A stretch of 64,000 bases of DNA from an uncultured delta proteobacterium (GCA_903869265.1 CAIPYE010000005.1:1-64000); one strand, 5' to 3'. Counted from the first letter of the stretch, positions 9,594-19,235 are shown. Notes: generated by a model not told the origin, from the letters alone. A program made the numbers and translations.

Positions 9594-10406
9594 ATGACAA
9601 CGCCCGATGAAAACTACGCCACAACCCCGCCGATTCCAGCCCAGGCCGCCCTGGAATTTCTCCAGGATGTCAGGCAGCTTGTCGCCTTCCAGCAATCAAT
9701 CGGCATCGAGGGCTACCCCCGCACTAAAGAGCTTGAACGCTTTGTTGCCGGACCGCAGCAATCGACGACAATAGCCAAACAGCAAACCGCAGCAGTCTTC
9801 AAGCCGAAGACACCCCTGACCCCATCAGCCCGACAACAGGCTGTAGCTGCCGTCATGCCGGACACCACCCTGACCGAGCTATACGCAGAGATAGAAGGCT
9901 GCCAACGCTGCCAGCGGCACCAGAGCCGGAGCAGAGTAGTCACCGGGGAGGGCACGACCGGGGTCAAGCTGCTGATCATCAGCGATGCGCCCTCTGTTGA
10001 GGACGACCGTTCCGGCCTACCCATGAGCGGGGAACCGGGCCAGCTCCTGGACAAGATGCTCGGGGCCATCGGTCTAAACCGGACAGAAGTCCACTTGAGC
10101 CTGCTCACCAGATGCCATGCGGAGGAGCCGCCGGGAAAGGCGGAGGTGGATGCCTGCCTGCCTTTCCTGCGCAAAGAAATCATGCTCGTCGCCCCCAGGG
10201 TCATCTGCGCCATGGGAGTGCTCACCGCCCAGAAGCTGCTCCACACCAGCAAGCCCCTCAGCCAACTGCGCGGCAGGTTCCACGATTTTAAAGGCATTCC
10301 GCTGATACCCACCTTCTCGCCAGAATTTCTTTTGAAAACCCCGGAGATGAAAAAAGCGACTTGGCTGGATTTGCAGATGATCCAAAAGAAGATTCAGGCC
10401 GGATAG
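9594..10406 (+). CDS. Family-4 uracil-DNA glycosylase-like protein with altered catalytic motifs
   Basis: A 270-residue protein whose C-terminal ~190 residues align by eye with family-4 (FeS) uracil-DNA glycosylases. Four cysteines are kept (CQRC, then TRC and DAC), enough for the [4Fe-4S] cluster, and GQLLDKMLGAIGL and the LRGRF segment are recognisable. The two catalytic motifs are changed: GEAPG reads SDAPS, and the HPA/HPS motif reads FSPEF. The start is the ATG 6 nt behind AAGGA; longer frame upstream crosses a TATAAT box. It may have lost glycosylase activity or act on another substrate. The N-terminal ~80 residues are not recognised. It overlaps no neighbour; a hydrolase follows. Confidence 0.78.
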   Translation: MTTPDENYATTPPIPAQAALEFLQDVRQLVAFQQSIGIEGYPRTKELERFVAGPQQSTTIAKQQTAAVFKPKTPLTPSARQQAVAAVMPDTTLTELYAEIEGCQRCQRHQSRSRVVTGEGTTGVKLLIISDAPSVEDDRSGLPMSGEPGQLLDKMLGAIGLNRTEVHLSLLTRCHAEEPPGKAEVDACLPFLRKEIMLVAPRVICAMGVLTAQKLLHTSKPLSQLRGRFHDFKGIPLIPTFSPEFLLKTPEMKKATWLDLQMIQKKIQAG

Positions 10407-10450
10407 CCACGGCTACCCCGGCAAAACAAGCCCCCACATGGAGACATGGC

Positions 10451-11266
10451 ATGACGTTGTCTTTCCCCCGCTTCCTGACCGCACTGTCCTTTTTCATTCT
10501 GTGCATATTGATCTCGCTGGCATCAATTGCCGAAACCAACACTCTTAAGATTGGCATTGTCCTTATGCACGGGAAAGGCGGCTCGCCGGGGAAACATCTC
10601 TCGGAACTAGCCTCCTCCCTTGAAGCGCAAGGGTTCCTGGTCGCAAATCTGGAGATGCCTTGGTCTGGCAGACGCAGCTACGATGTCGATGTGCGTACTG
10701 CCGAGGAAGAGATTGAATCGGCATTGAAAACATTGCGCGCCAAAGGGGCCCAAAAGGTATTTGTTGCCGGACACAGCCAGGGTGGACTGTTCGCACTCAA
10801 TTTCGGCGGCAAGCATGTGGTTGATGGCATTATTGCGATCGCGCCTGGAGGAAATGTGAACAACCAAACTTTTCGAGAAAAGGTGGGTGAGCATGTAGAG
10901 TTTGCGCGGAAACTTATCGCCGAAGGGAAGGGTAACGAGAAAACACAACTGGCTGACTACGAGGGGAGCAAGGGAATCTTCTCCATCAGCACTACCCCAA
11001 ACACATACCTGATCTGGTTCGATCCGGATGGCGCCATGAACGAGACGAGAGCAATCCAAAGCATGAATCCTGGCATTCCGGTCCTGTTCATAGCGCCGAA
11101 AGATGATTATCCAGGATTGCTCAAAATCAAACAACAGATGTTTGGCGCCCTTCCCAAAAATCCGCAGACCAGACTCTATGAACCAACATCAGGCCATATG
11201 AATGCGCCATCGGCGTCAATCAAAGAGATCGTTGAATGGACCACATCCCTAGCAAACACCCAGTAA
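10451..11266 (+). CDS. Exported alpha/beta hydrolase family protein
   Basis: A 271-residue protein with an N-terminal hydrophobic signal segment ending near SLASIAETN. The core is an alpha/beta hydrolase: LMHGKGG (oxyanion region), the GHSQGG nucleophile elbow (Ser at about residue 115), a likely acid in APKDDYP and His in SGHMNAP near the end, giving a complete triad. The start is the ATG after GGAG; longer frame upstream overlaps the preceding gene. The substrate is unknown. It faces epmA tail-to-tail with 31 bp between. Confidence 0.82.
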   Translation: MTLSFPRFLTALSFFILCILISLASIAETNTLKIGIVLMHGKGGSPGKHLSELASSLEAQGFLVANLEMPWSGRRSYDVDVRTAEEEIESALKTLRAKGAQKVFVAGHSQGGLFALNFGGKHVVDGIIAIAPGGNVNNQTFREKVGEHVEFARKLIAEGKGNEKTQLADYEGSKGIFSISTTPNTYLIWFDPDGAMNETRAIQSMNPGIPVLFIAPKDDYPGLLKIKQQMFGALPKNPQTRLYEPTSGHMNAPSASIKEIVEWTTSLANTQ

Positions 11267-11297
11267 GGACAATGCCATTCCACGAACCGCTCACCCC

Positions 11298-12200
11298 TTA
11301 CAGCCCCTCCGGCATAAAAGCCACCACCTGATCAATATTGTCCGCCCCACCAAAGAGCATAACCAGCCGGTCCACCCCCAGGGCGATACCTGCCGCAGGG
11401 GGCATGGTTTCAAGACCATCAAGAAACACCTCCGGCATGGGGCCGGGATCGCGGCCCTGCAGCCGAATAATCGCCTGTTCCGCCAAAAACCGGGCCCGCT
11501 GCTCCACGGGATCGACCAACTCGGAAAAGCCGTTGGCCAGCTCCAGCCCAGCCACGTACAGCTCGAAGCGCTCGGCCACCTTGGGCTCGGCCGGAGACAG
11601 CCGGGCAAGCGCGCCCAGCACAACGGGGTAGTCGCAGAGGAAGGTGGGGGTTGTCATGCCCAGATGCGGCTCCACAAACTCCACCAGAATCTCATCGAAT
11701 TGATCTTGAGCCAAAGCCTCCTCCACCGTGCAGGGCGCATAGCGGCGGAAGGCTTCGGCCACGGTGATGTGCTCCCACTCCGGCCCAAGATCGATCCTGC
11801 GTCCCTGCCATTCCAACACCCCACCCTTGCCCATGACTGTGCCCAGATGGTGCAACAACGCCTCGCAATCCCGCATCAGGTCGCGGTAGTCACTTTTGGC
11901 TCCGTACCACTCCAGCATGGTGAACTCGGGCAGGTGGCGGTCGCCGCGCTCGCCTTTGCGGAAGCATTTGCAGATTTGGAAAATCTTGGGGATGCCTGCG
12001 GCCAGCAGCCGCTTCATGCAGAGCTCCGGCGAGGTTTGCAGAAACCAACCCTCACTGGTCAGTGGCACGATATGGGCTTCCGGGGCAGGGGCAGGGATAC
12101 GGATGGGGGTTTCGACCTCGAGATAGCCTCGGTCGATGAAGAAGGTGCGCAGGGCTTGAATGAGAACGGCCCGCAAATGCAGGCCGTGGATGGGGATCAT
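11298..12200 (-). CDS. epmA: EF-P lysine ligase EpmA (GenX/PoxA, LysRS-like)
   Basis: A 300-residue class II lysyl-tRNA-synthetase-like enzyme lacking the anticodon-binding domain; it attaches beta-lysine (or lysine) to a conserved lysine of EF-P. Class II motifs are visible: motif 1 region GYLEVETP, motif 2 FRKGERGDRHLPEFTMLEWY and motif 3 GIALGVDRLVML at the C-terminus. Its substrate gene efp lies directly upstream on the same strand, separated only by a palindromic repeat, a strong context clue. No epmB aminomutase is in the window. The ATG has no clear Shine-Dalgarno. Confidence 0.93.
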   Translation of the reverse strand: MIPIHGLHLRAVLIQALRTFFIDRGYLEVETPIRIPAPAPEAHIVPLTSEGWFLQTSPELCMKRLLAAGIPKIFQICKCFRKGERGDRHLPEFTMLEWYGAKSDYRDLMRDCEALLHHLGTVMGKGGVLEWQGRRIDLGPEWEHITVAEAFRRYAPCTVEEALAQDQFDEILVEFVEPHLGMTTPTFLCDYPVVLGALARLSPAEPKVAERFELYVAGLELANGFSELVDPVEQRARFLAEQAIIRLQGRDPGPMPEVFLDGLETMPPAAGIALGVDRLVMLFGGADNIDQVVAFMPEGL

Positions 12201-12206
12201 AGGTAG

Positions 12207-12305
12207 ACGTTCAGCAGCACCGCATCTGCTTTGTCATCGGCCTGCTCGTGTGCAATAGCACACTTCGCAGACCTCTTTCGCGCATCTGCGGCACTGCTGG
12301 ACGTT
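12207..12305. repeat. Dispersed palindromic element, copy A
   Basis: A ~99-bp element between efp and epmA. Its ends carry inverted copies of CAGCAG/CTGCTG next to ACGT, it contains the perfect palindrome GTGTGCaatagCACAC-type core and the block CTCTTTCGCGCATCTGC. The same blocks recur in order at 34033-34177 and 53237-53341. Confidence 0.85.
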
Positions 12306-12340
12306 TACATTGCAATGATAACTTCATGAGATTTCGTTCC

Positions 12341-12904
12341 TTATTCCTTGACCCGGGTTACATACACCCCGGTACGGGTATCGATCTGCAGCTTGTCACC
12401 TTCTTCGATAAAAGGCGGTACCTGGACCACATACCCGGTTTCCAGGGTTACGGGCTTGGAGTCGCTGCCGCTGGTATCGCCCTTGACCCACGGGTCCGAC
12501 TGGGTGACTTTGAGGTTGACGAAGTTGGGGAGGGTAACGCCAATGGGACGGCCATTGTACTGGAGCACCTCCACATCCATGTTGTCGGTGAGAAAGTTGA
12601 CGGCATCCCCCAACTGCGCCTTGGACATTTCCAGCTGCTCAAAGGAAACGTTGTCCATGAAGAAATATTCATCCCCCTGTTTGTAGAGGTACTGCATGGT
12701 CCGTTCCTCAAGGGCGGCTTTTTCCAGCTTGTCGTTGGAGCGGAATGTCTTTTCAAAGGCGTTTCCGGTGATCATGTTCCGCAGCCGGGCGCGGTACAAA
12801 GCCTGGCCCTTGCCGGGTTTGGAAAATGAAAAATCCGTCATGATATACGGTTCGCCGTCGATTTGAACCTTTAAGCCTTTGCGAAAATCAGAAGCAGAAT
12901 ACAT
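12341..12904 (-). CDS. efp: Elongation factor P
   Basis: A 187-residue translation factor that relieves ribosome stalling at polyproline. The three-domain EF-P length is standard. The modification loop reads SKPGKGQA, with Lys32 at the position modified in E. coli-type EF-P, and the C-terminal domain shows GDTSGSDSKPVTLETGY and the RTGVYVTRV end. The Lys and the neighbouring epmA together predict beta-lysylation. It is preceded by a moaE-like gene 89 bp upstream on the same strand and followed by a palindromic repeat. Confidence 0.97.
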   Translation of the reverse strand: MYSASDFRKGLKVQIDGEPYIMTDFSFSKPGKGQALYRARLRNMITGNAFEKTFRSNDKLEKAALEERTMQYLYKQGDEYFFMDNVSFEQLEMSKAQLGDAVNFLTDNMDVEVLQYNGRPIGVTLPNFVNLKVTQSDPWVKGDTSGSDSKPVTLETGYVVQVPPFIEEGDKLQIDTRTGVYVTRVKE

Positions 12905-12993
12905 ACTTGCTATCTCCCTGTGGCAATCAAGTCAAAAAAAACACTGTGCGGCACCTTACTAACCGGATTCCCGCATTTTTGCAAGGGTGAAGT

Positions 12994-13359
12994 TCAGGCC
13001 AGCATCACTTCCTTCTTGTCGATGGCCTCAGCCTTGATGCGGTCCAAAAGCTCGCCCAGCACCGGTTTCACATTCTCCCGGATGTCTCCAGCCACGATGA
13101 TGAACAGCAGATCGTCGCCGGGCTGAAAGCTGCCGCTCTTGGCCTTGATAACGATGTCGAAGATGCCAGGCTTTTGCAGAAATTCCTGCCGGATCGCCTC
13201 GATCTTTTTCTGATCGGGAGTGACCTCAAGGGAGGTGACCCCTTCCCTGGTCTTGCGCGACCAAGCCCGAACCACGCCATTGTGGACCAGGACCATGCCG
13301 ACGCTCTCAACAAAGGCCGGGTTCTTTTTCATCTCCGCAATCGTTTTTGAAATATCCAT
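12994..13359 (-). CDS. MoaE-like molybdopterin synthase catalytic subunit family protein
   Basis: A 121-residue cytoplasmic protein resembling the short MoaE-related proteins of Desulfobacterota. It has VGMVLVHNGVVR followed by a basic stretch, then LEVTPDQKKIEAIRQ and the GDDLLFIIVAGDIREN segment, matching MoaE's thiocarboxylate-accepting fold. It would convert precursor Z to molybdopterin with MoaD, but no moaD is nearby, so the function is assigned by family resemblance only. The start is the ATG preceded by AGGTGA; an upstream ATG gives an unlikely extra 13 residues. Confidence 0.65.
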   Translation of the reverse strand: MDISKTIAEMKKNPAFVESVGMVLVHNGVVRAWSRKTREGVTSLEVTPDQKKIEAIRQEFLQKPGIFDIVIKAKSGSFQPGDDLLFIIVAGDIRENVKPVLGELLDRIKAEAIDKKEVMLA

Positions 13360-13499
13360 GGAATCACCTGCAAGCCGAAATTGTTCTGTTAATTGCACTT
13401 CACTCTATTTAATTTTACCCAAAAGATCGTCCTGACTCTCACGAATATGGTATTATTCCTCAACCGCGTCCCATATCAACAACAACAAAGAACATACCC

Positions 13500-14435
13500 A
13501 TGAAAATACCGCAGGAAATCCAGATCGATCCCCTCGATGAACCAGGAAAAATCCTCATCGTGGATGACAATCCTTCTGTTCTTGCCGCCCTGGAAAAACA
13601 ACTCGAACACGCCGGCCATGAACACATATCCGCCCGGGACGGTCGTGAGGCTTCGGATATTCTGAAAAACGGCACAAACATCTGCCTGATTATTTCTGAC
13701 TGGCTCATGCCGAAAATGGACGGCATGGAGCTCTTATCCAATATCCGCCAAACCCCCCTGCTGGAGAATATCCCCTTCCTGATGGTTACAGCCCTTGAGT
13801 CCACGGAGGACGCCATTCTTGCCCTGCGAAAAGGAGCCAATGACTACATAAGAAAACCATATCATCCAGAAGAGTTGCTGGCCAGGGCCGGCAATCTTGT
13901 CAAAATGTGGGAGTTCGAAAAAAAACTCCACAGACAAGCCACGTTCGACGAGTTAACCGGGCTTTACAATAGAAACAACTTCAGACTTCTTCTCGAAACG
14001 GAGATCTCCCGGGCCAAGCGATACGGAAACACCCTTACCCTTATCATGTTCGACATTGATTTTTTCAAAAAAACCAACGACAAATACGGTCATCTCGCGG
14101 GAGACATGGTCTTGCGTGACCTGGGGGCGTTCACAAAAAAACAGATCAGGGACGTCGATTACCCCTGCCGATACGGCGGGGAAGAATTCGCCCTGATCCT
14201 GCCCAACACGGAACGCATCGGCGCCACGGTGCTGGCGGAAAGATTGCGCAAAGATATCAGCCTTCTCGCCATACCTGTTTCCGAGGAGAAATTCCTTTCT
14301 CTCACCTGTAGCTTTGGCGTTGCCGAATTCATCACCAAGGACGACGACTACGAATCCTTGATGCGGAAAACAGATGCCGTCCTATACGAGTCGAAAAAAA
14401 ATGGCCGCAACAGGGTGACAACTGCACCTCATTAG
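13500..14435 (+). CDS. Response regulator with GGDEF diguanylate cyclase domain
   Basis: A 311-residue PleD-like protein. The receiver domain is at about 15-130: acidic pair in VDDN, phospho-acceptor Asp in ISDWLMPKMDG, and Lys in RKPY. The GGDEF domain is at about 145-305 with an intact active site YGGEEF, and RDVD placed five residues before it forms a c-di-GMP inhibitory I-site. Phosphorylation by an unlinked kinase should raise c-di-GMP. The gene ends 5 bp from the convergent pepN. The Shine-Dalgarno is weak. Confidence 0.93.
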   Translation: MKIPQEIQIDPLDEPGKILIVDDNPSVLAALEKQLEHAGHEHISARDGREASDILKNGTNICLIISDWLMPKMDGMELLSNIRQTPLLENIPFLMVTALESTEDAILALRKGANDYIRKPYHPEELLARAGNLVKMWEFEKKLHRQATFDELTGLYNRNNFRLLLETEISRAKRYGNTLTLIMFDIDFFKKTNDKYGHLAGDMVLRDLGAFTKKQIRDVDYPCRYGGEEFALILPNTERIGATVLAERLRKDISLLAIPVSEEKFLSLTCSFGVAEFITKDDDYESLMRKTDAVLYESKKNGRNRVTTAPH

Positions 14436-14440
14436 AAGCT

Positions 14441-17098
14441 TCAGTTTTCCTCCCGGCCATTCTGCAAACTTTTGCTCACCACCTCATACACATCCCGCGA
14501 CAAGTTTTTTTCAGCAAGAATCCGCTCAAGCTGGGTCCGCATCAGGGTGCGCCTGGTTGCATCGTAACGTGCTCCCCGCCCGAGCCTTGCGGCCAGTCTG
14601 GCGGCGATCTGCGGATTAAGCGAATCCAGAGTCAGAATCTGCTCGGCAAGAAAGGCATAGCCGCTACCGGACAGATCGTGAAAACAAAGCGGATTGCCTG
14701 CGGCAAACGAGCCCACCAGGGCGCGGACCTTGTTGGGGTTCTTCAACTGAAAGGCCGGATGATGCATGAGCGCCTGCACCTCGGCCAGAGTTTCCGGCAA
14801 TGGGGCCGTGGCCTGCACCGCAAACCACTTGTCCAACACCAGGGAATCCCCCTGCCATCGCTGGTAAAAATCACCGATGATCTGTTGCCGCTCCGGGCGG
14901 GCGGAATGGGCCAGGGCTGCGAAGGCACCCATCTGGTCGGTCATGTTGTCGGCTCCGTGAAATTGAGCAAGAGCGAGCTGGACCGCCGCATCGTCTTCAA
15001 GGCTTACCAAATAAGCCAGACAGAGGTTGCGCAACGCCCGCTGTCCTGCCAGTCTCGGCTCGTAGCGGTAGAGGCCAGTGACCCGATTTTCCGCATAGGC
15101 CTGCTCCCACAGGGGCCGCAGGGCTTGCGCCAGGGTTTGCCGAGCAAAGGTTCGAGCAGCGTGGATTGCCTCGACATCCACCACCGCCATCTGCTCGGCC
15201 AGATACTCCTCCGAGGGCAGGGTGAGCAATAGAGTAAGAAATGCCTTGTCCCCTCCCCCTTCTTCGCCGAGCAATCGGGCGCAGGCCGCAACAAACCTTT
15301 GGTCAAGAGCCAGGGAACGATTCTCCCTGAAATCCTCCACCAACCCCAAGAGCAACCGGCTGGCCAGACATTGCCCCGCCTCCCAGCGGTTGAAAGGATC
15401 CTGGTCATGGCGGAAGAGAAAGAGCAGCTCCTCCTCTTCGCAGGCGTAGTCAACCTTGAGCGGCGCGGAGAAATTGCGCAGGATCGAAAGCCGCGGTTGT
15501 TCCGCCACCGCGCTGAAGCGGATGGATTCCTCGGCCCCGCGCAGTTCAAACAGGCCGCGCTCCGCTTCCGCCTGCCGCTCCGGGCAGACCAGCGACATCT
15601 CCCCGCCCTGGCCATCGAGCAGAGCAATGGCCACCGGGATATGGAGCGGCTCCTTTTCAGGCTGGCCCGGAGTAGGGGGCGTGGTTTGCCCCAGCGTCAG
15701 GGTATAGGTCTGCGCCTGACCGTCATACTCGCCCTGCACCATGAGGCGCGGAGTGCCGGCCTGGGTGTACCACCGCTTGAACTGGGTCAGATCGCGGAAA
15801 GAGACCTCCCCCATGGCCTGGACAAAATCATCGGTGGTGGCGGCCTGGCCATCATGCCGCGTAAGATACAGGGCCAGCCCCTGCCGGAACAACTCCTCCC
15901 CCAGCAGGGTATGCAGCATTCGGATGATCTCGGCCCCTTTCTCATAGATGGTGACGGTGTAAAAGTTGTTGATCTCCATGAAGGAATCGGGCCGCACCGG
16001 ATGCGCCATGGGCCCGTTGTCCTCGGGGAACTGCACGGTGCGCAAAAGCCGGACATCGTGGATGCGCTTGACCGGCGCAGAGACCTGATCCGCGGTGAAC
16101 TGCTGGTCGCGAAACACGGTGAGTCCTTCCTTGAGGCTCAACTGGAACCAATCCCGACAGGTGACCCGGTTGCCGGTCCAGTTGTGGAAATACTCGTGGG
16201 CGATCACCGCCTCGATCCCCTCGTAATCGGCATCCGTTGCGGTATCGGGCCGGGCCAGCACATACTTGGAGTTGAAGACGTTGAGCCCCTTGTTCTCCAT
16301 GGCGCCCATGTTGAAGTCGTCCACCGCCACGATCATGTACTGATCAAGATCGTACTCCAGGCCAAAGGTTTCCTCGTCCCACTGCATGGCCTTTTTGAGC
16401 GAAGCCATGGCATGATCGCATTTGTCCCGATTGTGGGGTTGCACATAGATTTCCAGGGCAACCTGGCGTCCAGAGCAGGTGGTGAAGGTGTCGCCGATCT
16501 TGACCAGATCGCCGGCAACCATGGCGAAGAGATACGAGGGCTTAGGAAAGGGATCCTGCCAGCGCGCGTAATGGCGGCCTTCGGGCAGCACCCCGGCCTC
16601 GACCCGATTGCCGTTGGCCAGGAGCACCGGATAGCGCTCTTGCTCGGCGCTGATGGTGACGTCGTAACGGGCCAGGACATCGGGCCGGTCGAGAAAATAG
16701 GTGATCTTGCGGAACCCCTCGGCTTCGCACTGGGTGCAGAAATTGGAGCTGGAGCGGTACAAGCCATCGAGGGAGGTATTGTTCTGGGGATAGAGTTCGG
16801 TTTCGACGGTAAGAACGAACCGCTCCGGCACCATTGGAATGGTGAGGGTTTCGTCATCGAGGCGGTACCGATCCGGACCAAGGGCAACACCATCCAGAGC
16901 AACGGACTTGAGCGTCAGATTCCTCCCCTGGAGCACAAGGGGGGCGTCATGAGGAGCCGGGGCGTTGCGGCGGCAAACAAGATGGGAACACACCCGCGCC
17001 CGCTCCTCAAACAGGTCCACCCCAAGGGCCACATTTTCGATCACATAAGCAGGCGGACGGTAATCCTTGAGCAGAATTGTTTTTGGCTGGGCGTCCAT
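14441..17098 (-). CDS. pepN: Aminopeptidase N (M1)
   Basis: An 885-residue cytosolic zinc aminopeptidase. The exopeptidase motif MGAMENKGLN and the zinc site HEYFHNW followed by LKEGLT are intact, and the N-terminal beta-domain and the long C-terminal helical ERAP1-like domain are the length of E. coli PepN (~870). No signal peptide is present. It lies 17 bp behind the MltD-like gene in the same direction, at the end of a run of minus-strand genes that includes a second peptidase (M32). A long open frame antisense to it is a codon-bias artefact. Confidence 0.96.
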   Translation of the reverse strand: MDAQPKTILLKDYRPPAYVIENVALGVDLFEERARVCSHLVCRRNAPAPHDAPLVLQGRNLTLKSVALDGVALGPDRYRLDDETLTIPMVPERFVLTVETELYPQNNTSLDGLYRSSSNFCTQCEAEGFRKITYFLDRPDVLARYDVTISAEQERYPVLLANGNRVEAGVLPEGRHYARWQDPFPKPSYLFAMVAGDLVKIGDTFTTCSGRQVALEIYVQPHNRDKCDHAMASLKKAMQWDEETFGLEYDLDQYMIVAVDDFNMGAMENKGLNVFNSKYVLARPDTATDADYEGIEAVIAHEYFHNWTGNRVTCRDWFQLSLKEGLTVFRDQQFTADQVSAPVKRIHDVRLLRTVQFPEDNGPMAHPVRPDSFMEINNFYTVTIYEKGAEIIRMLHTLLGEELFRQGLALYLTRHDGQAATTDDFVQAMGEVSFRDLTQFKRWYTQAGTPRLMVQGEYDGQAQTYTLTLGQTTPPTPGQPEKEPLHIPVAIALLDGQGGEMSLVCPERQAEAERGLFELRGAEESIRFSAVAEQPRLSILRNFSAPLKVDYACEEEELLFLFRHDQDPFNRWEAGQCLASRLLLGLVEDFRENRSLALDQRFVAACARLLGEEGGGDKAFLTLLLTLPSEEYLAEQMAVVDVEAIHAARTFARQTLAQALRPLWEQAYAENRVTGLYRYEPRLAGQRALRNLCLAYLVSLEDDAAVQLALAQFHGADNMTDQMGAFAALAHSARPERQQIIGDFYQRWQGDSLVLDKWFAVQATAPLPETLAEVQALMHHPAFQLKNPNKVRALVGSFAAGNPLCFHDLSGSGYAFLAEQILTLDSLNPQIAARLAARLGRGARYDATRRTLMRTQLERILAEKNLSRDVYEVVSKSLQNGREEN

Positions 17099-17115
17099 GA
17101 AATCAGTCCGAAGAT

Positions 17116-19143
17116 CTAACTGCGGATCGATTCAACCCGGGGCACCACCAGATGCTGTCCCGGTTTCAGTTGGGTGAAGTCAACGGATTCATTGTATTTC
17201 TTAATCAACCAGAAAGGCAGCTCGAATTCGTTCTGACACAAGGACCAGATGGTGTCGCCCTGCTTCACCCGGTAGGTGCGGGTGCCTTCCAGCAGCCGAT
17301 AGGCAGTGAAAAAGTCCTCCACCATTTCCTTGTGAAACTCATAACGCTGGGCCTCAAAACGCTCTTTGCTTCCCTTGGCAAGGGGTATCTTGAGCTGCTG
17401 GTTCACCGCCAGGGCCTGCTCGTAGCGCAACCCGTTCAGATGGCGCAAATCCCAAGCCCGAACCCCGAGCCAGCGGGCATAATGCCCCAGGGTTTCCTCG
17501 GCCTCCACCCGGATGGTGCCATAGGTCTTGCCCTGTTTCTTGACCACCTCCACCCCAAGATTGCCCAAAACCTTGGCCGGGGTCAGGGACGGACATTGGG
17601 CGCCCTTGGCCTTTGCCGGCTCCGGCACCGCAACTGCCTTCACCGGCTGGACCACCTGCGGAGAACCCGACGCGCCCGCTAATTTCACCAGGGAGACAAC
17701 CTCGCCCCCGGTCGAGGACGCCGTCTTTTCGGCTGGAACCACCGGGACCAGACCGGCCGGACGCTGGGGCTCCACCTTCTTCCCGACCACGGCAGCCAGC
17801 GCCCCCCGTTCGCCCAGGGCGGGAATCCGCAGATTCTGGCCAGGGCAGATTACCGATTCCCCATCAAGCCCATTGCCCCGCAGAAGATCGGCCACCGTAA
17901 TGCCATGCGTCAAGGCGATGGAATAGGCGGTATCTCCCTGGCGCACCTGGTACATATTGGTTTGCGCCTGATCCTCCTTGAGAATCTCAGGCGGGATATT
18001 GTCCGCCAATCGCACAGCCTTGCCCTGTTGCGGCACCCGAACCTCATAACCCTTGGGAATCAGTTTCTGACCAAGGTACACTGGTTCGCGCAGGGCCGGA
18101 TTCAAGGACTTGAAGGTTTCCAGATCAACCTTGAGATGCTTGACCAGATCGCCCACCAGTGCATAGTTGGGCAGGGCCACACTCTTGCTGTTGACCGACG
18201 GCTCAATCTGGAGGAAGCCGAAATAGGCTTTGTAATTTTTGGCAACCTCCCTGGCGGCGAGAAACTCCGAATAGAAATTCCGCGAAGCAAACTTGAACAA
18301 CTCGCTTTCATGCTCCTGGAAGATTTTTTCGTAATCCCCCTTGGCCGCCTTGGCCCGGATCATACCATTGACCCCGTGGTTATAGGCCGTCACCGCCAAG
18401 GGCCAGGTACCGAGCAACTCGTAATTATGCCGAAGCATTCTGGCTGCGGCATGGGTGGCCTTGATCGGGTCGCGCCGCTCGTCAATGGCATAGTTCACGT
18501 CCAAATTGAACTGCTTGCCCGAGGATTCGGTGAACTGCCAGATGCCGGCCGCGCCGAACTTGCTGTACGCCTTGTAGTTGAAGGATGATTCCACATGGGG
18601 GAGATAGGCGAGATCCTCGGGCACCCCGTAGCTCGCCATGATCTGCTTGATCTCGGCCAGATAAGCCCCGGAGCGGATCAGACCTTTCTCAAAATTATCC
18701 TTCTGGCCGGACTGGAAACGGATATTGTCCTGGGCCAGCCGAAAATCCTCTGCCGTGGCCTTGGGGCCGAACAGCCCGGCCACCCGCTTTTCCTCCTTAT
18801 TCTGGGGAGGATTGCCTGCGGCCAGGGACTTGAGGATATCCAGATACCTTTCCTTGGCCCGTTCTATCCGCTGCCGGTCCCGCTCCTTGGCGTCGTTTTC
18901 CCAGACCCCCTCGACATCCAGCACCTCATAGATAATCCGCAGATCCCGCTTGTCGTGGAGCACCCCCTGGGTGGAGGGATACTTGCCATAGATATCAGAC
19001 CAAAAAGCCACGTTGGGCGTGATGCAGTCGTAGAGGGGAAAGGGATCCTGGGCAGCCCGGACCGGGGAGACACTCGCGGAGGCCGCGCAAAAAAACAGCG
19101 TTGCCGCCACAAACAAACGAAGATGTACCATAACAACTCTCAT
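17116..19143 (-). CDS. MltD-like membrane-bound lytic murein transglycosylase with LysM repeats
   Basis: A 675-residue exported protein with a signal peptide (cleavage near SVSPVRAAQ). The SLT domain at about 150-310 has catalytic Glu in HVESSFN, GAAGIWQF, and AYNHGVNGM. At least two LysM-type peptidoglycan-binding repeats follow (around YQVRQGDTAYSIA at ~400 and YRVKQGDTIWSLC near the end), with a degenerate repeat between. It cleaves glycan strands to 1,6-anhydro ends in the periplasm. The start is chosen for AAGGA 5 nt before ATG. No lipobox Cys is evident at the cleavage site. Confidence 0.88.
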   Translation of the reverse strand: MRVVMVHLRLFVAATLFFCAASASVSPVRAAQDPFPLYDCITPNVAFWSDIYGKYPSTQGVLHDKRDLRIIYEVLDVEGVWENDAKERDRQRIERAKERYLDILKSLAAGNPPQNKEEKRVAGLFGPKATAEDFRLAQDNIRFQSGQKDNFEKGLIRSGAYLAEIKQIMASYGVPEDLAYLPHVESSFNYKAYSKFGAAGIWQFTESSGKQFNLDVNYAIDERRDPIKATHAAARMLRHNYELLGTWPLAVTAYNHGVNGMIRAKAAKGDYEKIFQEHESELFKFASRNFYSEFLAAREVAKNYKAYFGFLQIEPSVNSKSVALPNYALVGDLVKHLKVDLETFKSLNPALREPVYLGQKLIPKGYEVRVPQQGKAVRLADNIPPEILKEDQAQTNMYQVRQGDTAYSIALTHGITVADLLRGNGLDGESVICPGQNLRIPALGERGALAAVVGKKVEPQRPAGLVPVVPAEKTASSTGGEVVSLVKLAGASGSPQVVQPVKAVAVPEPAKAKGAQCPSLTPAKVLGNLGVEVVKKQGKTYGTIRVEAEETLGHYARWLGVRAWDLRHLNGLRYEQALAVNQQLKIPLAKGSKERFEAQRYEFHKEMVEDFFTAYRLLEGTRTYRVKQGDTIWSLCQNEFELPFWLIKKYNESVDFTQLKPGQHLVVPRVESIRS

Positions 19144-19235
19144 GAATTTCCTTGTTTCACGCAGTATTCATAACGGATAAGGGTTTCATTATACTCTCTC
19201 CCGCCGGGATTCGCCGCTAAAATCAATCCCAAGGA

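Noticed and set aside
15299-17119. 606-codon open frame antisense to pepN
   Set aside because: The minus strand encodes a full PepN with all motifs; the antisense frame is a high-GC codon artefact with no domain or ribosome site.
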